Positions 37,371 through 47,268 are shown, counted from the first letter of the stretch. The stretch is DNA of 64,000 nt from Flavobacterium glycines (GCF_900100165.1 NZ_FNEO01000011.1:1-64000); one strand, 5' to 3'. Translations and numbers: made by a program. The notes: a model not told the origin generated them from the sequence alone.

Positions 37371-38312
37371 ATGAACTGTATTACATCTCTATTTAATATT
37401 CAATATCCCATTATTCAGGCCGGAATGGTTTGGGTAAGTGGTTATAAATTGGCCAGTGCAGTGAGTAATGCCGGCGGTTTGGGTTTGATAGGAGCAGGGT
37501 CTATGTATCCGGAAATTTTGCGGGAGCATATCCAAAAATGTAAAAAAGCTACGTCAAAACCTTTTGGGGTCAACGTTCCAATGCTGTATCCTGATATTGA
37601 AACGCTCATGCAAATTATTGTCGAAGAAGGAGTGAAAATCGTTTTTACATCGGCAGGAAATCCTATGACCTGGACGGCTTATTTAAAGGAACATGGCATT
37701 ACGGTAGTTCATGTGGTGAGCAGCACTAAATTTGCCCTGAAAGCGCAACAAGCGGGAGTTGATGCTATTGTTGCTGAAGGTTTTGAAGCAGGCGGACATA
37801 ACGGACGTGAAGAAACTACTACTTTTACTTTAATTCCAATGGTGAAAGAACAAATAAAAATTCCTATTATTGCAGCCGGTGGAATAGCCACAGGTAATGG
37901 AATGCTTGCAGCAATGATTTTGGGGGCTGATGGCGTTCAGGTAGGCAGTCGATTTGCTGCTTCAGTGGAATCTTCGGCACATGATAATTTCAAAAAAGTA
38001 ATTCTGAATACTAAAGAAGGCGAAACGCAGTTAACATTAAAAGAGCTGACACCTGTACGTTTGATAAAGAATAAGTTTTTTGAAGACATTCAGGAATTGT
38101 ATACTAAATGTCCAACAAAGGATGATTTAGCGGCTTTATTAGGAAGAGCACGTTCTAAAAGAGGTATTTTTGAAGGTGATTTGGTCGAGGGAGAATTAGA
38201 AATAGGTCAGATTGCCGGATTAATACATGAGATAAAAACAGCCGGGTCAATTGTAGCAGACATGATGCAGGAATATCAGTTGGCTAAAAATTCAGTTGCC
38301 CATTTTTTATGA
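37371..38312 (+). CDS. FMN-dependent nitronate monooxygenase / NPD-like oxidoreductase
   Basis: 313 residues from ATG 37371 (MNCITSLFNIQYPIIQAGM); a TTG 6 bases upstream directly abuts the protease stop codon and is less likely. TIM-barrel FMN motifs: QAGMVWVSGYKLASAVSNAGGLG, DAIVAEGFEAGGHNG and IIAAGGIATGNGM, GADGVQVGSRFA. This family covers nitronate monooxygenases and FabK-type enoyl-ACP reductases; GFEAGGHNG with its His favours the nitronate type. Why it is coupled to a secreted protease gene is not clear. Confidence 0.85.
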   Translation: MNCITSLFNIQYPIIQAGMVWVSGYKLASAVSNAGGLGLIGAGSMYPEILREHIQKCKKATSKPFGVNVPMLYPDIETLMQIIVEEGVKIVFTSAGNPMTWTAYLKEHGITVVHVVSSTKFALKAQQAGVDAIVAEGFEAGGHNGREETTTFTLIPMVKEQIKIPIIAAGGIATGNGMLAAMILGADGVQVGSRFAASVESSAHDNFKKVILNTKEGETQLTLKELTPVRLIKNKFFEDIQELYTKCPTKDDLAALLGRARSKRGIFEGDLVEGELEIGQIAGLIHEIKTAGSIVADMMQEYQLAKNSVAHFL

Positions 38313-38740
38313 TAAAAAGATTAAAAATGACAAAATTAAAATGCTTTTATATTTGCCTGTTCTTTTTAGGAATTGCTGTCCAGCAATCTTACGGTCAAAC
38401 CTATAAATTTCGCACTTCCGGTTTTAGTGTTTTAGAGAGAAATGAAAAAGGAAAATGGGGTAAATGGTCTGATTTGAGTTTGGTAAATATTACGGTAACA
38501 TTAGATACCAATAAAAACAGAATCCTAGTCTATTCCAGAAATATTCAGTTGTATGAAATTCAAACTTATCAGCCTGAATCGGAATCAGAGAGTGATTTGG
38601 TTTATTCTTTTCTTTGCAAGGATAACGATGGAGTAGATTGTACTTTGTCTATCATCACCCGAAAAAAACAAGACAACCGAAAGCAATTATATATTACTTA
38701 TCCCGATCACGTGATTGTATATAATATCTTTACGATGTAA
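38309..38740 (+). CDS. Small secreted protein of unknown function
   Basis: 143 residues. The ATG overlaps the previous stop codon by 4 bases (ATGA), which suggests translational coupling; ATG 38327 (MTKLKCFYICLFFLGIAVQ) is an alternative start that gives a cleaner signal peptide ending at SYGQ. The mature ~110 residues are beta-rich (VNITVTLDTNKNRILVYS, YITYPDHVIVYNI) with two Cys. I do not recognise it. It ends a three-gene unit with the S8 protease. Confidence 0.72.
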   Translation: MIKRLKMTKLKCFYICLFFLGIAVQQSYGQTYKFRTSGFSVLERNEKGKWGKWSDLSLVNITVTLDTNKNRILVYSRNIQLYEIQTYQPESESESDLVYSFLCKDNDGVDCTLSIITRKKQDNRKQLYITYPDHVIVYNIFTM

Positions 38741-38780
38741 AAAAAGCGGTTCAAAAATTACTTTTGAACCGCTTTTTTTT
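38739..38780. terminator. Bidirectional terminator
   Basis: 17-bp stem: AAAAAAGCGGTTCAAAA / TTTTGAACCGCTTTTTT with a 5-nt loop and flanking A/T runs, between convergent transcription units. Confidence 0.93.
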
Positions 38781-38804
38781 ATTGTAAAATGATTTGACTT
38801 TTTA

Positions 38805-40775
38805 TTAATTGGAAAGTATTACTACAATCTTATTAAAGTCGGCAGCTGCATTTATTACTGCTTTATAATCTTCAAAACAAGATAGAGGGTAGTTTATTAT
38901 ATTGTAGTATTCGGTGTTTTCTACAACAATTTCATTGTCTTTTTTATTGTAATTGCTTATAAAAGCTGCTTCTGTTTTATTATTTATGTTTGTTTTGAAA
39001 TCCATGTTGAATTTTTCTAAATTCTGAATTGTAGCACCCTGAGGTAAAATTATTTTAATTTTACGAGTGTAAAAATGTGGATAATCAATTTCTACAGGTA
39101 AGACTCTTTTGTTTTCTTGGTAAAATTCCATTTGGCGACCTATAATTTGACCAATTGAAAATAAGTATTTATCTCCTGCCATCTGAATAAGCTCCTTTCC
39201 TTCAAAAGTCAAATCTAAAACAAATGGTTTTTTCCCTATATTTTCTACACCGTCATTGCTGGCTGTTAGCGTTTTGTATTCGGTTTTAACAGAGTAATTT
39301 TCTGCAATATTTTTCAGGATCGTTTGGTATTGTTCTGCAGGGTAAAAATCTTTGACAGGTTGCATATTTAATCCTGAATAACCTCCAAAAGAAAGTTTAC
39401 TGGTAATATTGGGATTAGCAATATCTTTTGTGAAATCGACCACTATATCCATATAGTCATGAGAAATTTCAGTTCCTGGAATTTCAATAAAATTGATATC
39501 ACTAATTGCCATCGTAGTTCCGGCAAATTCCTTTTCTTTGATGAAAAGGCCATAGTTGTTGCCTAAATATTTTGGGAAAAGAGGAATTCTAAATTCTATT
39601 TCTTTTGGACTTAAGTATTTCTTTATATTTGGGAAGTAAAGTAAAAAATCATTTAAGTTTTCATAACTTTCAAAATCTTTATCAAAAGGTATTTTATAAC
39701 GGCTTGTTGTAAATACAACATTGTTTTCAATTTTAAAATTTTTCAAAACGGCTTTGTATAATTTTAAAATATCAACTTCATTAGCTTGTTTTGACTTGAT
39801 GATTTCGGTTAGATTTTCTTTAGAATCAATAAAACGTTCAAAAGTTATTGTTTTTTTGATTTTGTTTTCAATATTCCAAATTTGTTCTTGTTCATCATTG
39901 GATTTTGTAATTGTAGCACAAAAATCTTCAATTGATTTTTGCTCTTTTTTATCTAGAGCTGTATTGATACGATTGTGTACATTAGTTGCGAATTCTTTGT
40001 AATTATACAGGTTCTTTGCGCCATTATTATTGTTTGCATCTAATTTGTATCTAAAAAGTTTAATTTGAACATCCCAATTGGAATACTTTTCGTCATCATC
40101 CAGAGCTGTAATGTCTTTTTCATTAATTGTTAGTACAGTCTTACCATCTATTTCATTATCATTAAATGTTGGATTACTTAAGCCATTGTAAGTTTTAGTT
40201 TTGAATACTAAGTTTTTCGGATAAATTAATTGGAAGTTTAGATTACTAATAGGAAGTTCTGCTTGCATTTTGATAGTATTTCCTTTTAAATCAGGATTCT
40301 CTTCCAACAAATATATTTTTTCAATTATTGCCCCTTTCTCCAGACCATTAACTGCAAAATAGTTGTATTTAAGACCTCTTTCTTTATCTATTTCTTCTTT
40401 AATATCTTCTGGTTTTAAAGTAATTATCGTTCCGTTTTTTAGAAGAACTCTTACTTTGTTCATTAAAATCGTTTCGTTATTTCCAAATGAAATATAGATT
40501 TTATTGTTTCTTTCTATTGCTTCATCTGAATTGATAAATATTTTTTCATGTTTTAGGTGGTATTGTTTTGCAGAATTACCTGTAACTACAATTTCAATTT
40601 TTTCCGTACAGTCTAAAATAACTTCTTTACTGTCTTTGTAAAGTGTTGGGATTTCTATTTTGTTTGGTTTTTCTTGCCAGTCATAATTTTTAAAGGAGAA
40701 GTCTTGTCCATAGTTGATTGTAACATTGATGAATAAGAGCAATGTTAGAATGATTTTTAAATTTGTTTTTTTCAT
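38805..40775 (-). CDS. DUF3857 protein with degenerate transglutaminase-like domain
   Basis: 656 residues with a signal peptide (ends near TINYGQ). Residues ~60-210 resemble DUF3857 (KNGTIITLKPEDIKEE, ALDDDEKYSNWDVQIK). The region aligned with the transglutaminase core of the upstream paralogue has lost the catalytic residues: GDCKDMG becomes ANEVDIL, the His position is Asn (YENLNDFLLYF), and the Asp segment is missing. A C-terminal beta domain follows. It overlaps the upstream gene by 4 bp (ATGA), so the two are translationally coupled. Probably a non-catalytic partner, exported to the periplasm or surface (inference). Confidence 0.8.
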   Translation of the reverse strand: MKKTNLKIILTLLLFINVTINYGQDFSFKNYDWQEKPNKIEIPTLYKDSKEVILDCTEKIEIVVTGNSAKQYHLKHEKIFINSDEAIERNNKIYISFGNNETILMNKVRVLLKNGTIITLKPEDIKEEIDKERGLKYNYFAVNGLEKGAIIEKIYLLEENPDLKGNTIKMQAELPISNLNFQLIYPKNLVFKTKTYNGLSNPTFNDNEIDGKTVLTINEKDITALDDDEKYSNWDVQIKLFRYKLDANNNNGAKNLYNYKEFATNVHNRINTALDKKEQKSIEDFCATITKSNDEQEQIWNIENKIKKTITFERFIDSKENLTEIIKSKQANEVDILKLYKAVLKNFKIENNVVFTTSRYKIPFDKDFESYENLNDFLLYFPNIKKYLSPKEIEFRIPLFPKYLGNNYGLFIKEKEFAGTTMAISDINFIEIPGTEISHDYMDIVVDFTKDIANPNITSKLSFGGYSGLNMQPVKDFYPAEQYQTILKNIAENYSVKTEYKTLTASNDGVENIGKKPFVLDLTFEGKELIQMAGDKYLFSIGQIIGRQMEFYQENKRVLPVEIDYPHFYTRKIKIILPQGATIQNLEKFNMDFKTNINNKTEAAFISNYNKKDNEIVVENTEYYNIINYPLSCFEDYKAVINAAADFNKIVVILSN

Positions 40776-42709
40776 ATTTTTTTTGATAAAATTAGGACTT
40801 GGTTATAATTCGTTTTTAATGCTTTTATACTTGAATTCCAGAGTTCAAAGTCAGATTTGTTTAAGGTTAGTTTCTTCTGAATTAAATTGATATTTAGGTT
40901 TATATTCCCGTCTTTTAATTCATAAATAAAATCAGCTTTTATACAATCATTGTTTATGCTAAAATTCTTTGGTATTTGTTTTATATTATAATTTTTGGGG
41001 ATTTCTAAATGGTAATTTTTACTGAATTGTGTTAGGTATTCAAAATCAAAATCTGAAATTCTGTTTTTTTCAATTAGAAGGTCATCAAAAAATTTGTCCA
41101 GAAATAAATTAATATAGACATCAGAATCTAATTGTATGATGTAATTATCTAAATCAAAATTGTAATTTATAATATAGGGTTTGTCTTTGTCATTTTTGTT
41201 TTCTTCATTGTATTCTATTAAATTAAATTTATTGGAGCCTTTTAAAACTAAGTTTTTAATAGATTCAAATCTGGTTTTATTATAAGTCTCTCCAATTTTC
41301 ATTAGTGTATGACTCCTATTGTATCCTTCAAGTTTTAATTTGCCTTTTCCAATCAGTTTATTGTCTTTAAGACTAAGATTTACATCATCCGATATTTTGT
41401 TGTTTTCTGCAGGAACGATAGGCACTTTTACAATTTTATATTTTTCATTTTCATAAAGTAAGGCTTCTTTTCCCTGGATAAAGGCTGTTGGAATACCGTA
41501 ATTGGTTTCGTTATCAGTGGCATCAAGAAAAATATAATTGTCATTTTTTTTAAATACTGCTATCATATGATTGTCAACAGCAGGAGTAGGTAATTCATTA
41601 TAAGTGTAAGGTAAACTTCTTGTACCAATCCAGGCAATAGTCACATCTTTTATTTCAGCATATTTTGCCATACAGTTTATAATGTTCCCCATGTCTTTAC
41701 AATCGCCAAATTTGCGTTGAAAAACTAAACTTGCTTCACGAGGGATGAAGCCTTCATAACCATTTTCAAAAGCAATGTATTTGATGTTTTCTTTTACCCA
41801 ATAAAATATAGCTTTTATCTTTTCTTCATCGGTTTTTTTGTTCTGTGTAATTTCTAATGTTAGGTTTTTTAAAAGACTGTCTTCTTCTTTGTTTAAGTCT
41901 TTAATGAATCCTTTGTAATAGGTGTAAAGATTATCGATATTCCCCAATACATTATTGGTTTGATTATCTATAACATAATTTTTTATATAAAAATTAATAT
42001 GAGGAACTATGTATAAATAACCAGGGGCGTTGTTTTCGTATTTTAAAGGTTTAATATCTTTCAATGTCCATTTGTAAATCCATTTTCCTTTTTTTTCAGA
42101 TTTTGAAAACACAATATTATTATTAGGATCATTAAAGATTTTGTATCCAATTTCAATGTTCTTTTCGGTAGTTATTTCAAGTGTTGAATTTTGAATTGGT
42201 AATTCATCACCAAAAATAAACTTATGTAATAAATATGGGTCAATAAATTCAGTTTGATAATTGTACACTTTTTTAGAACCTGTTTCCAGATTGTTAAAAG
42301 TGAGTTCACGTACCATTACATCATCAAAGAAAACACTTCCGTTTTTTGAAGGTTTTTCATTTGATTGAGATACTTTTATTTTTTTTTCTTTTCCATTATC
42401 ATTAAACAGCGCATAAGCATCATAGTTGTTTAGTTTTACTAAATTGGAATAAGAAAATGATTCTTTATTGTTTTGAATACCATTTTCAGAGAGAATCATG
42501 GACTCAAAATGGTTGTCCTGTATTATTTTTAATTTTTTATTTTCTATCGATATGTTATAGGATTGTTGGTTATTGATTATAAGTTCATTATAGTCAGGAT
42601 ATGTTTTTTTGTATTCAGTAAGTGTATTTTGAGCAAGAGTACTTAAGCTAAAAAAACACGATAAGAATAAATAATTAAATAACTTATATTGAAATTTCGA
42701 GTAATTCAT
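40772..42709 (-). CDS. DUF3857 protein with active-looking transglutaminase domain
   Basis: 645 residues from Met4 of the longer frame (start 42709, MNYSKFQYKLFNYLFLSCF; signal peptide to LAQ). DUF3857 domain ~60-230; transglutaminase-like core ~290-410 with Cys in FGDCKDMGN, His in AVDNHMIAVF and Asp in YIFLDATDN, the papain-like triad of this superfamily (proteases, amidases, crosslinkers). A C-terminal beta domain follows. It overlaps the upstream TPR/MORN-like gene by ~26 bp and the downstream paralogue by 4 bp, so all three form one operon. Confidence 0.82.
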   Translation of the reverse strand: MNYSKFQYKLFNYLFLSCFFSLSTLAQNTLTEYKKTYPDYNELIINNQQSYNISIENKKLKIIQDNHFESMILSENGIQNNKESFSYSNLVKLNNYDAYALFNDNGKEKKIKVSQSNEKPSKNGSVFFDDVMVRELTFNNLETGSKKVYNYQTEFIDPYLLHKFIFGDELPIQNSTLEITTEKNIEIGYKIFNDPNNNIVFSKSEKKGKWIYKWTLKDIKPLKYENNAPGYLYIVPHINFYIKNYVIDNQTNNVLGNIDNLYTYYKGFIKDLNKEEDSLLKNLTLEITQNKKTDEEKIKAIFYWVKENIKYIAFENGYEGFIPREASLVFQRKFGDCKDMGNIINCMAKYAEIKDVTIAWIGTRSLPYTYNELPTPAVDNHMIAVFKKNDNYIFLDATDNETNYGIPTAFIQGKEALLYENEKYKIVKVPIVPAENNKISDDVNLSLKDNKLIGKGKLKLEGYNRSHTLMKIGETYNKTRFESIKNLVLKGSNKFNLIEYNEENKNDKDKPYIINYNFDLDNYIIQLDSDVYINLFLDKFFDDLLIEKNRISDFDFEYLTQFSKNYHLEIPKNYNIKQIPKNFSINNDCIKADFIYELKDGNINLNINLIQKKLTLNKSDFELWNSSIKALKTNYNQVLILSKKI

Positions 42710-45700
42710 TAGAATCATATTTTTTAGTTGAATTTAGTTTTCCGTTAGTATAAATTAAAGTTTTACCATTTAGTTCGTCATTCTTATATTCTGCGGATAT
42801 TTTTAGTTGCCCATTTTCTTCAAAAAATTCCTGAATTCCATCATAATTATCGTTTAAGAAATGCTCTTTTCTATAAATATTTCCATTAGAATAATATTCA
42901 ATTCGTTCGCCGTTCATTAAACTGTTGGAATAATTACATTGGTATTCGGTTTTCCCTTCAGTATTGTTAATTATGAATTTTCCATCGGTCTCGCCATTAA
43001 CCAGATTCATTTGCATCGCTATTTTTCCATTAGGATAATAAGCTGTAATGATAGCATTTTCTTTGTTAATGATAGTTTTAGATAATGGATCGTTGTTTTT
43101 ATTTCTGGCAATGTAATATACCGGGCTATCGTTTTGGTAAATTATTGTAAGAAGCAATTCTCCTTTCTGGTTATAAAAGGAATAGTCTCCTTCTTTGGAA
43201 TCGTTTATTTTGTTGTACTCAGAGAGTTTGGCTTTATTATGATAGTAATGCGTTATTTTGCCATTTTCAACACCATGAGTAGAGGTATATTCAGATCGGA
43301 GGTTTCCATACAAATCATAATTTTTGGATATGCCATTAGTGTATCCCAAGAAATAATTACTTTCATATTTTATAGTTCCCAATGGACCGTAATATTTATA
43401 ATTACCATGTAAAAGACCGTTGATATAGTTTGCATCTACAATAGTATTGCCTAATTTGTCTTTTTCAGTATAAGTACCATTGAAAATACCATTTTCAAGC
43501 TGGAAACTACGTGTTATTGTACCATGAAATAGGTTAGTGGTAAATATTCCTGTTTTGTTTTTGTAGTCAAATTCATTTTCAAGTTCTCCTTTTTCATTAT
43601 GAATTTTAGTATTTGTAGTAATTCCGTCAATATAAACAGAATGTTTATATATGTTTCCGTTTTGCCAATATAATTTATAATCATAATTTAAATCCCCATC
43701 AATGTAGTAACCTTCTTCGTGTAAGGAGCCGTCCGGATGGTTATTTTGGTAAGGGCCTTGTTTTATATCATCTGTATAGTAGTAGGTAGAAGTTAATTTG
43801 CCATTTTCATAAACTTCATATTTACCGTTAATTTTATCATTAGTTAAGTTTTTTATACTATTTACACTTCCGTTTTTGTTAATGGTTTTACTAATGCCAT
43901 TTAGCACACTATTGGTATAATTTTCTTCTAATTTTTTAGTGCCTGAAGGATAGTAGTATAGCCAAAGATCATTCTTTTTTCCATTATTATAATTTCCTGA
44001 AACTATCGTGGTTCCATTATAATCGTTGATGTCAAATTTGTTATTCAACAAATTAGTTTCAATTGGTTTTGAGGTGTTTAATGAATATTGTATGCCTGAA
44101 TTGATTACTCCGGATTTAAATTTTTCTATATAATACAGATTTCCTTCAATATCATAGTAATCATAGGTTTCCAGTTGTTCTTTGTCATCGTAAAAGGCCT
44201 GACTGGATTTTTTTCCATTAGAATAATAGTTCGTTAGATTTTTTAATTTTCCATCGCTATAATTAAGTTCTTTTTCTAATAATGAACTTGCATAATAAGA
44301 TTTATAGAAATCCTTTATTTTACCTTTACTATAGGTTGCTTCAGATTTGATGGTTTTGTCGTTGTAATATTCTAAATATTCTCCATCAAGTATGTCGTTC
44401 TCATAATTCTCGATTGCTGTTAAATTCCCTAATTCATTAAAGGTTTTGAAAGCTCCATTTAGTTTTCCATTTAAATAACCGATTTCAGATTTTAATTTAC
44501 CATTTTCAAACAAACAAACATATTTCCCATTTCTTTCTCCATTTGTAAAGTTAACTTCACAACTTTTGCTGCCATTAGGGTAAAATGAAGTGCTGATGCC
44601 TTCTAAGAGTCCATTTTGGTAATTTTCTATAATATTTACTCCTCCATTTTGAAAGTAGGTTGTTCTGGTACCATTTAATTTTCCGTTTTTAAATGTTTTC
44701 TCTTCAGTTAGTTGACCTTCATTATTATAATATTTTTGAAGTCCGTCTAATTCATTGTTTACAAAGTTTAGTTCACCAATAAGAAGACCGTTTTTATTCA
44801 GGTATTTGTATTTTCCTTCGTATTTTCCGTCTATTACCTTTCCTACAAGATAGGGCTCGTTGTCTTTCAAAAAAGTAATTACTTCTTCCTCTTTTCCAAA
44901 TAAATCTTTTTTACGTTTTGCGAAAAAATACCAAAAATCCTTGTTGTAAAAATTCTCTTCAAAGTATGTTATTTTTTTCTTTTGCTTATTTAATTCTTTT
45001 TCCAGTTTGTCTTTATAGGATAAAAGCATGTAATATGTAAATCCTTCAAAATAGTTTTTCGCAACCATTTCCTTAATCCATGGAATGTAAGAGGTTTCAA
45101 AAAAACCATCACCCATTTTATGTTCAAGGGTGTATTCAGAAACTGCTTGTACTTGTCTGATGATTACATCATCAATTTCGGATTTTATTTTATAAGCTTT
45201 ATTTAGAGGTAATTGGTTTCTTAAAATAGTTTCTATTTCTTCGAAATTATCTCCGGTTTTTGAAAAAACAAAATTGTTTTTAGTCAGATAGTTTTCACCA
45301 TATTTAGCATTTAATTGTAGAACTGCTTTTTCTGCAAATTTTCCATTTGGAGCCAGTATAAGGTAACTCATTAAAGCAAGCGTTCCTTCGGTTATTTTTC
45401 CATTTTCAAATGCAATCAGACCTAATAAATAATGTGCAGAAGCATAATTAGGATTGATAGTGATAACTTGTTTAAGTAAATCAATGCATTTTTGATTTTC
45501 CTGTTTTCTAATGTACAGAATCGCAAAATTGTATAAAAAAGAAGCCGAATTTGAAAGGTATTGTTTCCCTTCGTTAAAGATTTTTTCTGATGATTCGTAT
45601 TCTTTGTTGTCACTTAAAAACACCCCATATAATGTATAGAGTTCCGGACTTTTTTGCATTTGTTTGGTCAAATACAGATTTTCTAAAAATAACTTAAGTT

Positions 45701-45938
45701 CGTCTTTTTTATTAAGTGCATTTAAGCATAATGCTTTTTCGTATTGTGCAGTGAGGTATTTAGGATCGTTTGGAGTTATCTTATTGTATTCAATGATGGC
45801 TTGGTCAAATTTTTCTAAATCATATAAATTGACTCCTTTTTTTATAATAGAATCATTGTTGTAAACATCAGAAAAATCGTTTTGAGAATATGACTTAGAT
45901 ATAACACTAATTAATACAATTAAGAAAAAATGTTTCAT
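42684..45938 (-). CDS. Giant secreted TPR and YwqK/MORN-like repeat protein
   Basis: 1,084 residues. Signal peptide MKHFFLIVLISVISKSYSQ. Residues ~25-240 are TPR-like helices (GVNLYDLEKFDQAIIEYNKI, YNFAILYIRKQENQKCIDLL, ASAHYLLGLIAFENGKI). From ~370 to the end about thirty MORN/YwqK-like units of ~20-23 residues follow (NGKLNGTRTTYFQNG, NGLLEGISTSFYPNG, NGELDGKFIINNTEG-type). The usual YwqK protein is about 200 residues, so this is several times longer. First gene of the operon with the two DUF3857 proteins. Role unknown; probably a large binding surface or scaffold outside the cytoplasm. Confidence 0.82.
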   Translation of the reverse strand: MKHFFLIVLISVISKSYSQNDFSDVYNNDSIIKKGVNLYDLEKFDQAIIEYNKITPNDPKYLTAQYEKALCLNALNKKDELKLFLENLYLTKQMQKSPELYTLYGVFLSDNKEYESSEKIFNEGKQYLSNSASFLYNFAILYIRKQENQKCIDLLKQVITINPNYASAHYLLGLIAFENGKITEGTLALMSYLILAPNGKFAEKAVLQLNAKYGENYLTKNNFVFSKTGDNFEEIETILRNQLPLNKAYKIKSEIDDVIIRQVQAVSEYTLEHKMGDGFFETSYIPWIKEMVAKNYFEGFTYYMLLSYKDKLEKELNKQKKKITYFEENFYNKDFWYFFAKRKKDLFGKEEEVITFLKDNEPYLVGKVIDGKYEGKYKYLNKNGLLIGELNFVNNELDGLQKYYNNEGQLTEEKTFKNGKLNGTRTTYFQNGGVNIIENYQNGLLEGISTSFYPNGSKSCEVNFTNGERNGKYVCLFENGKLKSEIGYLNGKLNGAFKTFNELGNLTAIENYENDILDGEYLEYYNDKTIKSEATYSKGKIKDFYKSYYASSLLEKELNYSDGKLKNLTNYYSNGKKSSQAFYDDKEQLETYDYYDIEGNLYYIEKFKSGVINSGIQYSLNTSKPIETNLLNNKFDINDYNGTTIVSGNYNNGKKNDLWLYYYPSGTKKLEENYTNSVLNGISKTINKNGSVNSIKNLTNDKINGKYEVYENGKLTSTYYYTDDIKQGPYQNNHPDGSLHEEGYYIDGDLNYDYKLYWQNGNIYKHSVYIDGITTNTKIHNEKGELENEFDYKNKTGIFTTNLFHGTITRSFQLENGIFNGTYTEKDKLGNTIVDANYINGLLHGNYKYYGPLGTIKYESNYFLGYTNGISKNYDLYGNLRSEYTSTHGVENGKITHYYHNKAKLSEYNKINDSKEGDYSFYNQKGELLLTIIYQNDSPVYYIARNKNNDPLSKTIINKENAIITAYYPNGKIAMQMNLVNGETDGKFIINNTEGKTEYQCNYSNSLMNGERIEYYSNGNIYRKEHFLNDNYDGIQEFFEENGQLKISAEYKNDELNGKTLIYTNGKLNSTKKYDSNELLEISI

Positions 45939-46005
45939 TTTGAATTTTATTTATATTTTTCAAATATAAATTTTTTTTCTGTATTGTAAGAATATGATTG
46001 TTTTT

Positions 46006-46443
46006 TTAATTTTCAATATCCTTTATAAACTCATCGTATTCCAGGTAAAAACGTTCTAGCGCATCCATTTTTTCGTTGTAAAAATCAAAAATGATGTCCC
46101 AATTGTTTCGATTACTAAAGCCTACTCCCTGTTTTTCTATCCAGATGCGACTAATGGTTTTTCCGTTTTCTAAAACATAGTCTTTTTCAAAAACTAAATC
46201 ACTGATAAATTCTTCTTCAAGAATGCCTTTTAAGGCTTCCAGTTTTTCAAAATAAGCGATTCTTTTTTCATTATTACGGTGTTCAATATCAATCAGAACC
46301 TGTGCTTTTTTATTATCCACATAAAATTTAAAAGAGAAATCCTTAATCTTAGTGTCGTACAACATCCATTTTCGTGGGTATTTTTCGGCAAAAGTTACCC
46401 AAAATTCTCTTTTTAATCGTTGTGTTTCTTCTTTACTGTACAT
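46006..46443 (-). CDS. DUF4268 family protein
   Basis: 145 residues from ATG 46443 (MYSKEETQRLKREFWVTF). The frame extends to 46476, but those codons run through an inverted repeat. DUF4268 pattern: FWVTFAEKYPRKWMLYDTKIKDFSFKFYVDNKKAQVLIDIE, then EKLEALKGILEEEF and the C-terminal FDFYNEKMDALERFY. It resembles domains found C-terminal in some restriction- and nuclease-associated proteins; here it is a stand-alone protein. Function unknown. Confidence 0.82.
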   Translation of the reverse strand: MYSKEETQRLKREFWVTFAEKYPRKWMLYDTKIKDFSFKFYVDNKKAQVLIDIEHRNNEKRIAYFEKLEALKGILEEEFISDLVFEKDYVLENGKTISRIWIEKQGVGFSNRNNWDIIFDFYNEKMDALERFYLEYDEFIKDIEN

Positions 46444-46459
46444 TTTTAGTGCTTTGGTT

Positions 46460-46489
46460 TTAGAAAACTTGTGCAAACTTGTTTTCTAA
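46460..46489. repeat. Palindrome in the divergent DUF4268/Nudix promoter region
   Basis: TTAGAAAAC (46460-46468) pairs with GTTTTCTAA (46481-46489) around 12 bases that contain a direct repeat AAACTTGT. It lies just upstream of ATG 46443 and could be an operator or leader hairpin. Confidence 0.6.
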
Positions 46490-46511
46490 AGTATATTTAT
46501 ATAATTATTTG

Positions 46512-46519
46512 CAAAAATA
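46512..46519 (-). promoter_or_regulatory. -7 promoter element for the DUF4268 gene
   Basis: TATTTTTG on the minus strand; the palindrome lies between it and the start codon. Confidence 0.5.
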
Positions 46520-46529
46520 GCTTTTGATT

Positions 46530-47180
46530 ATGGATTTTCAATATTTTTTAAAATTTATCCCTGCTATAGTTCAGGCGCCATTGTCTGCTTCGGTTTCGCA
46601 TGAAAAGATGATTCCTTTTGAGCGCAAAGAACTTTTGGCTAAAATAAATTTGAAAGAAAGGAATCCTAAAGAAGCAGCAGTAACTATGTTGTTCTATCCC
46701 AAAAATCAGGAAACACATTTGGTTTTAATTGTTCGTAATTCGTATAAAGGAGTACATTCGGCTCAAATTGCTTTTCCCGGAGGAAAGTTCGAACCGGAAG
46801 ACATTGATTTTAAAACAACAGCTCTCAGAGAAACCGAAGAAGAAATTGGGATTAGCCGAAATAAAATTGAAATTATAAGAGCATTTACTTCTCTGTATAT
46901 TCCGCCAAGTAATTTTATGGTGTACCCTTTTTTAGGAATTTGTAAGGAAGAGATTCAATTTGCTCCCGATCCGGTTGAAGTGGCTGCGGTAATCGAATTG
47001 CCTTTAGCTGTTTTTAGAAATGATTCGATTCTAACAATTGAAAATTTGACCACTTCTTATGCGCATCAAATTGAAGTTCCTGCTTTTAAAATACAAGATC
47101 ATATAGTTTGGGGAGCCACCGCAATGATGTTGAGTGAATTAAGAGATGTACTGAATCATGTTTTCAAGTCTGTTAATTAA
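46530..47180 (+). CDS. Nudix hydrolase, CoA pyrophosphatase type
   Basis: 216 residues from ATG 46530 (MDFQYFLKF). The Nudix box is complete: GGKFEPEDIDFKTTALRETEEEIG (read in parts: GGKFEPED and ALRETEEEIG). The preceding HSAQIAFPGG matches the signature of the CoA-pyrophosphatase (NudL) subgroup, which cleaves CoA to 4'-phosphopantetheine and adenosine 3',5'-bisphosphate. Its product pAp is also the substrate of NrnA-type enzymes, one of which is encoded in this window (18462-19466). Confidence 0.88.
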   Translation: MDFQYFLKFIPAIVQAPLSASVSHEKMIPFERKELLAKINLKERNPKEAAVTMLFYPKNQETHLVLIVRNSYKGVHSAQIAFPGGKFEPEDIDFKTTALRETEEEIGISRNKIEIIRAFTSLYIPPSNFMVYPFLGICKEEIQFAPDPVEVAAVIELPLAVFRNDSILTIENLTTSYAHQIEVPAFKIQDHIVWGATAMMLSELRDVLNHVFKSVN

Positions 47181-47268
47181 TGCCTAACTTTAAGTAAGTT
47201 AAAAGCATCTAATCAATATTTTTTATAATTTCGCAATCCAATTTAAAAATATACATATATAATTGTTT

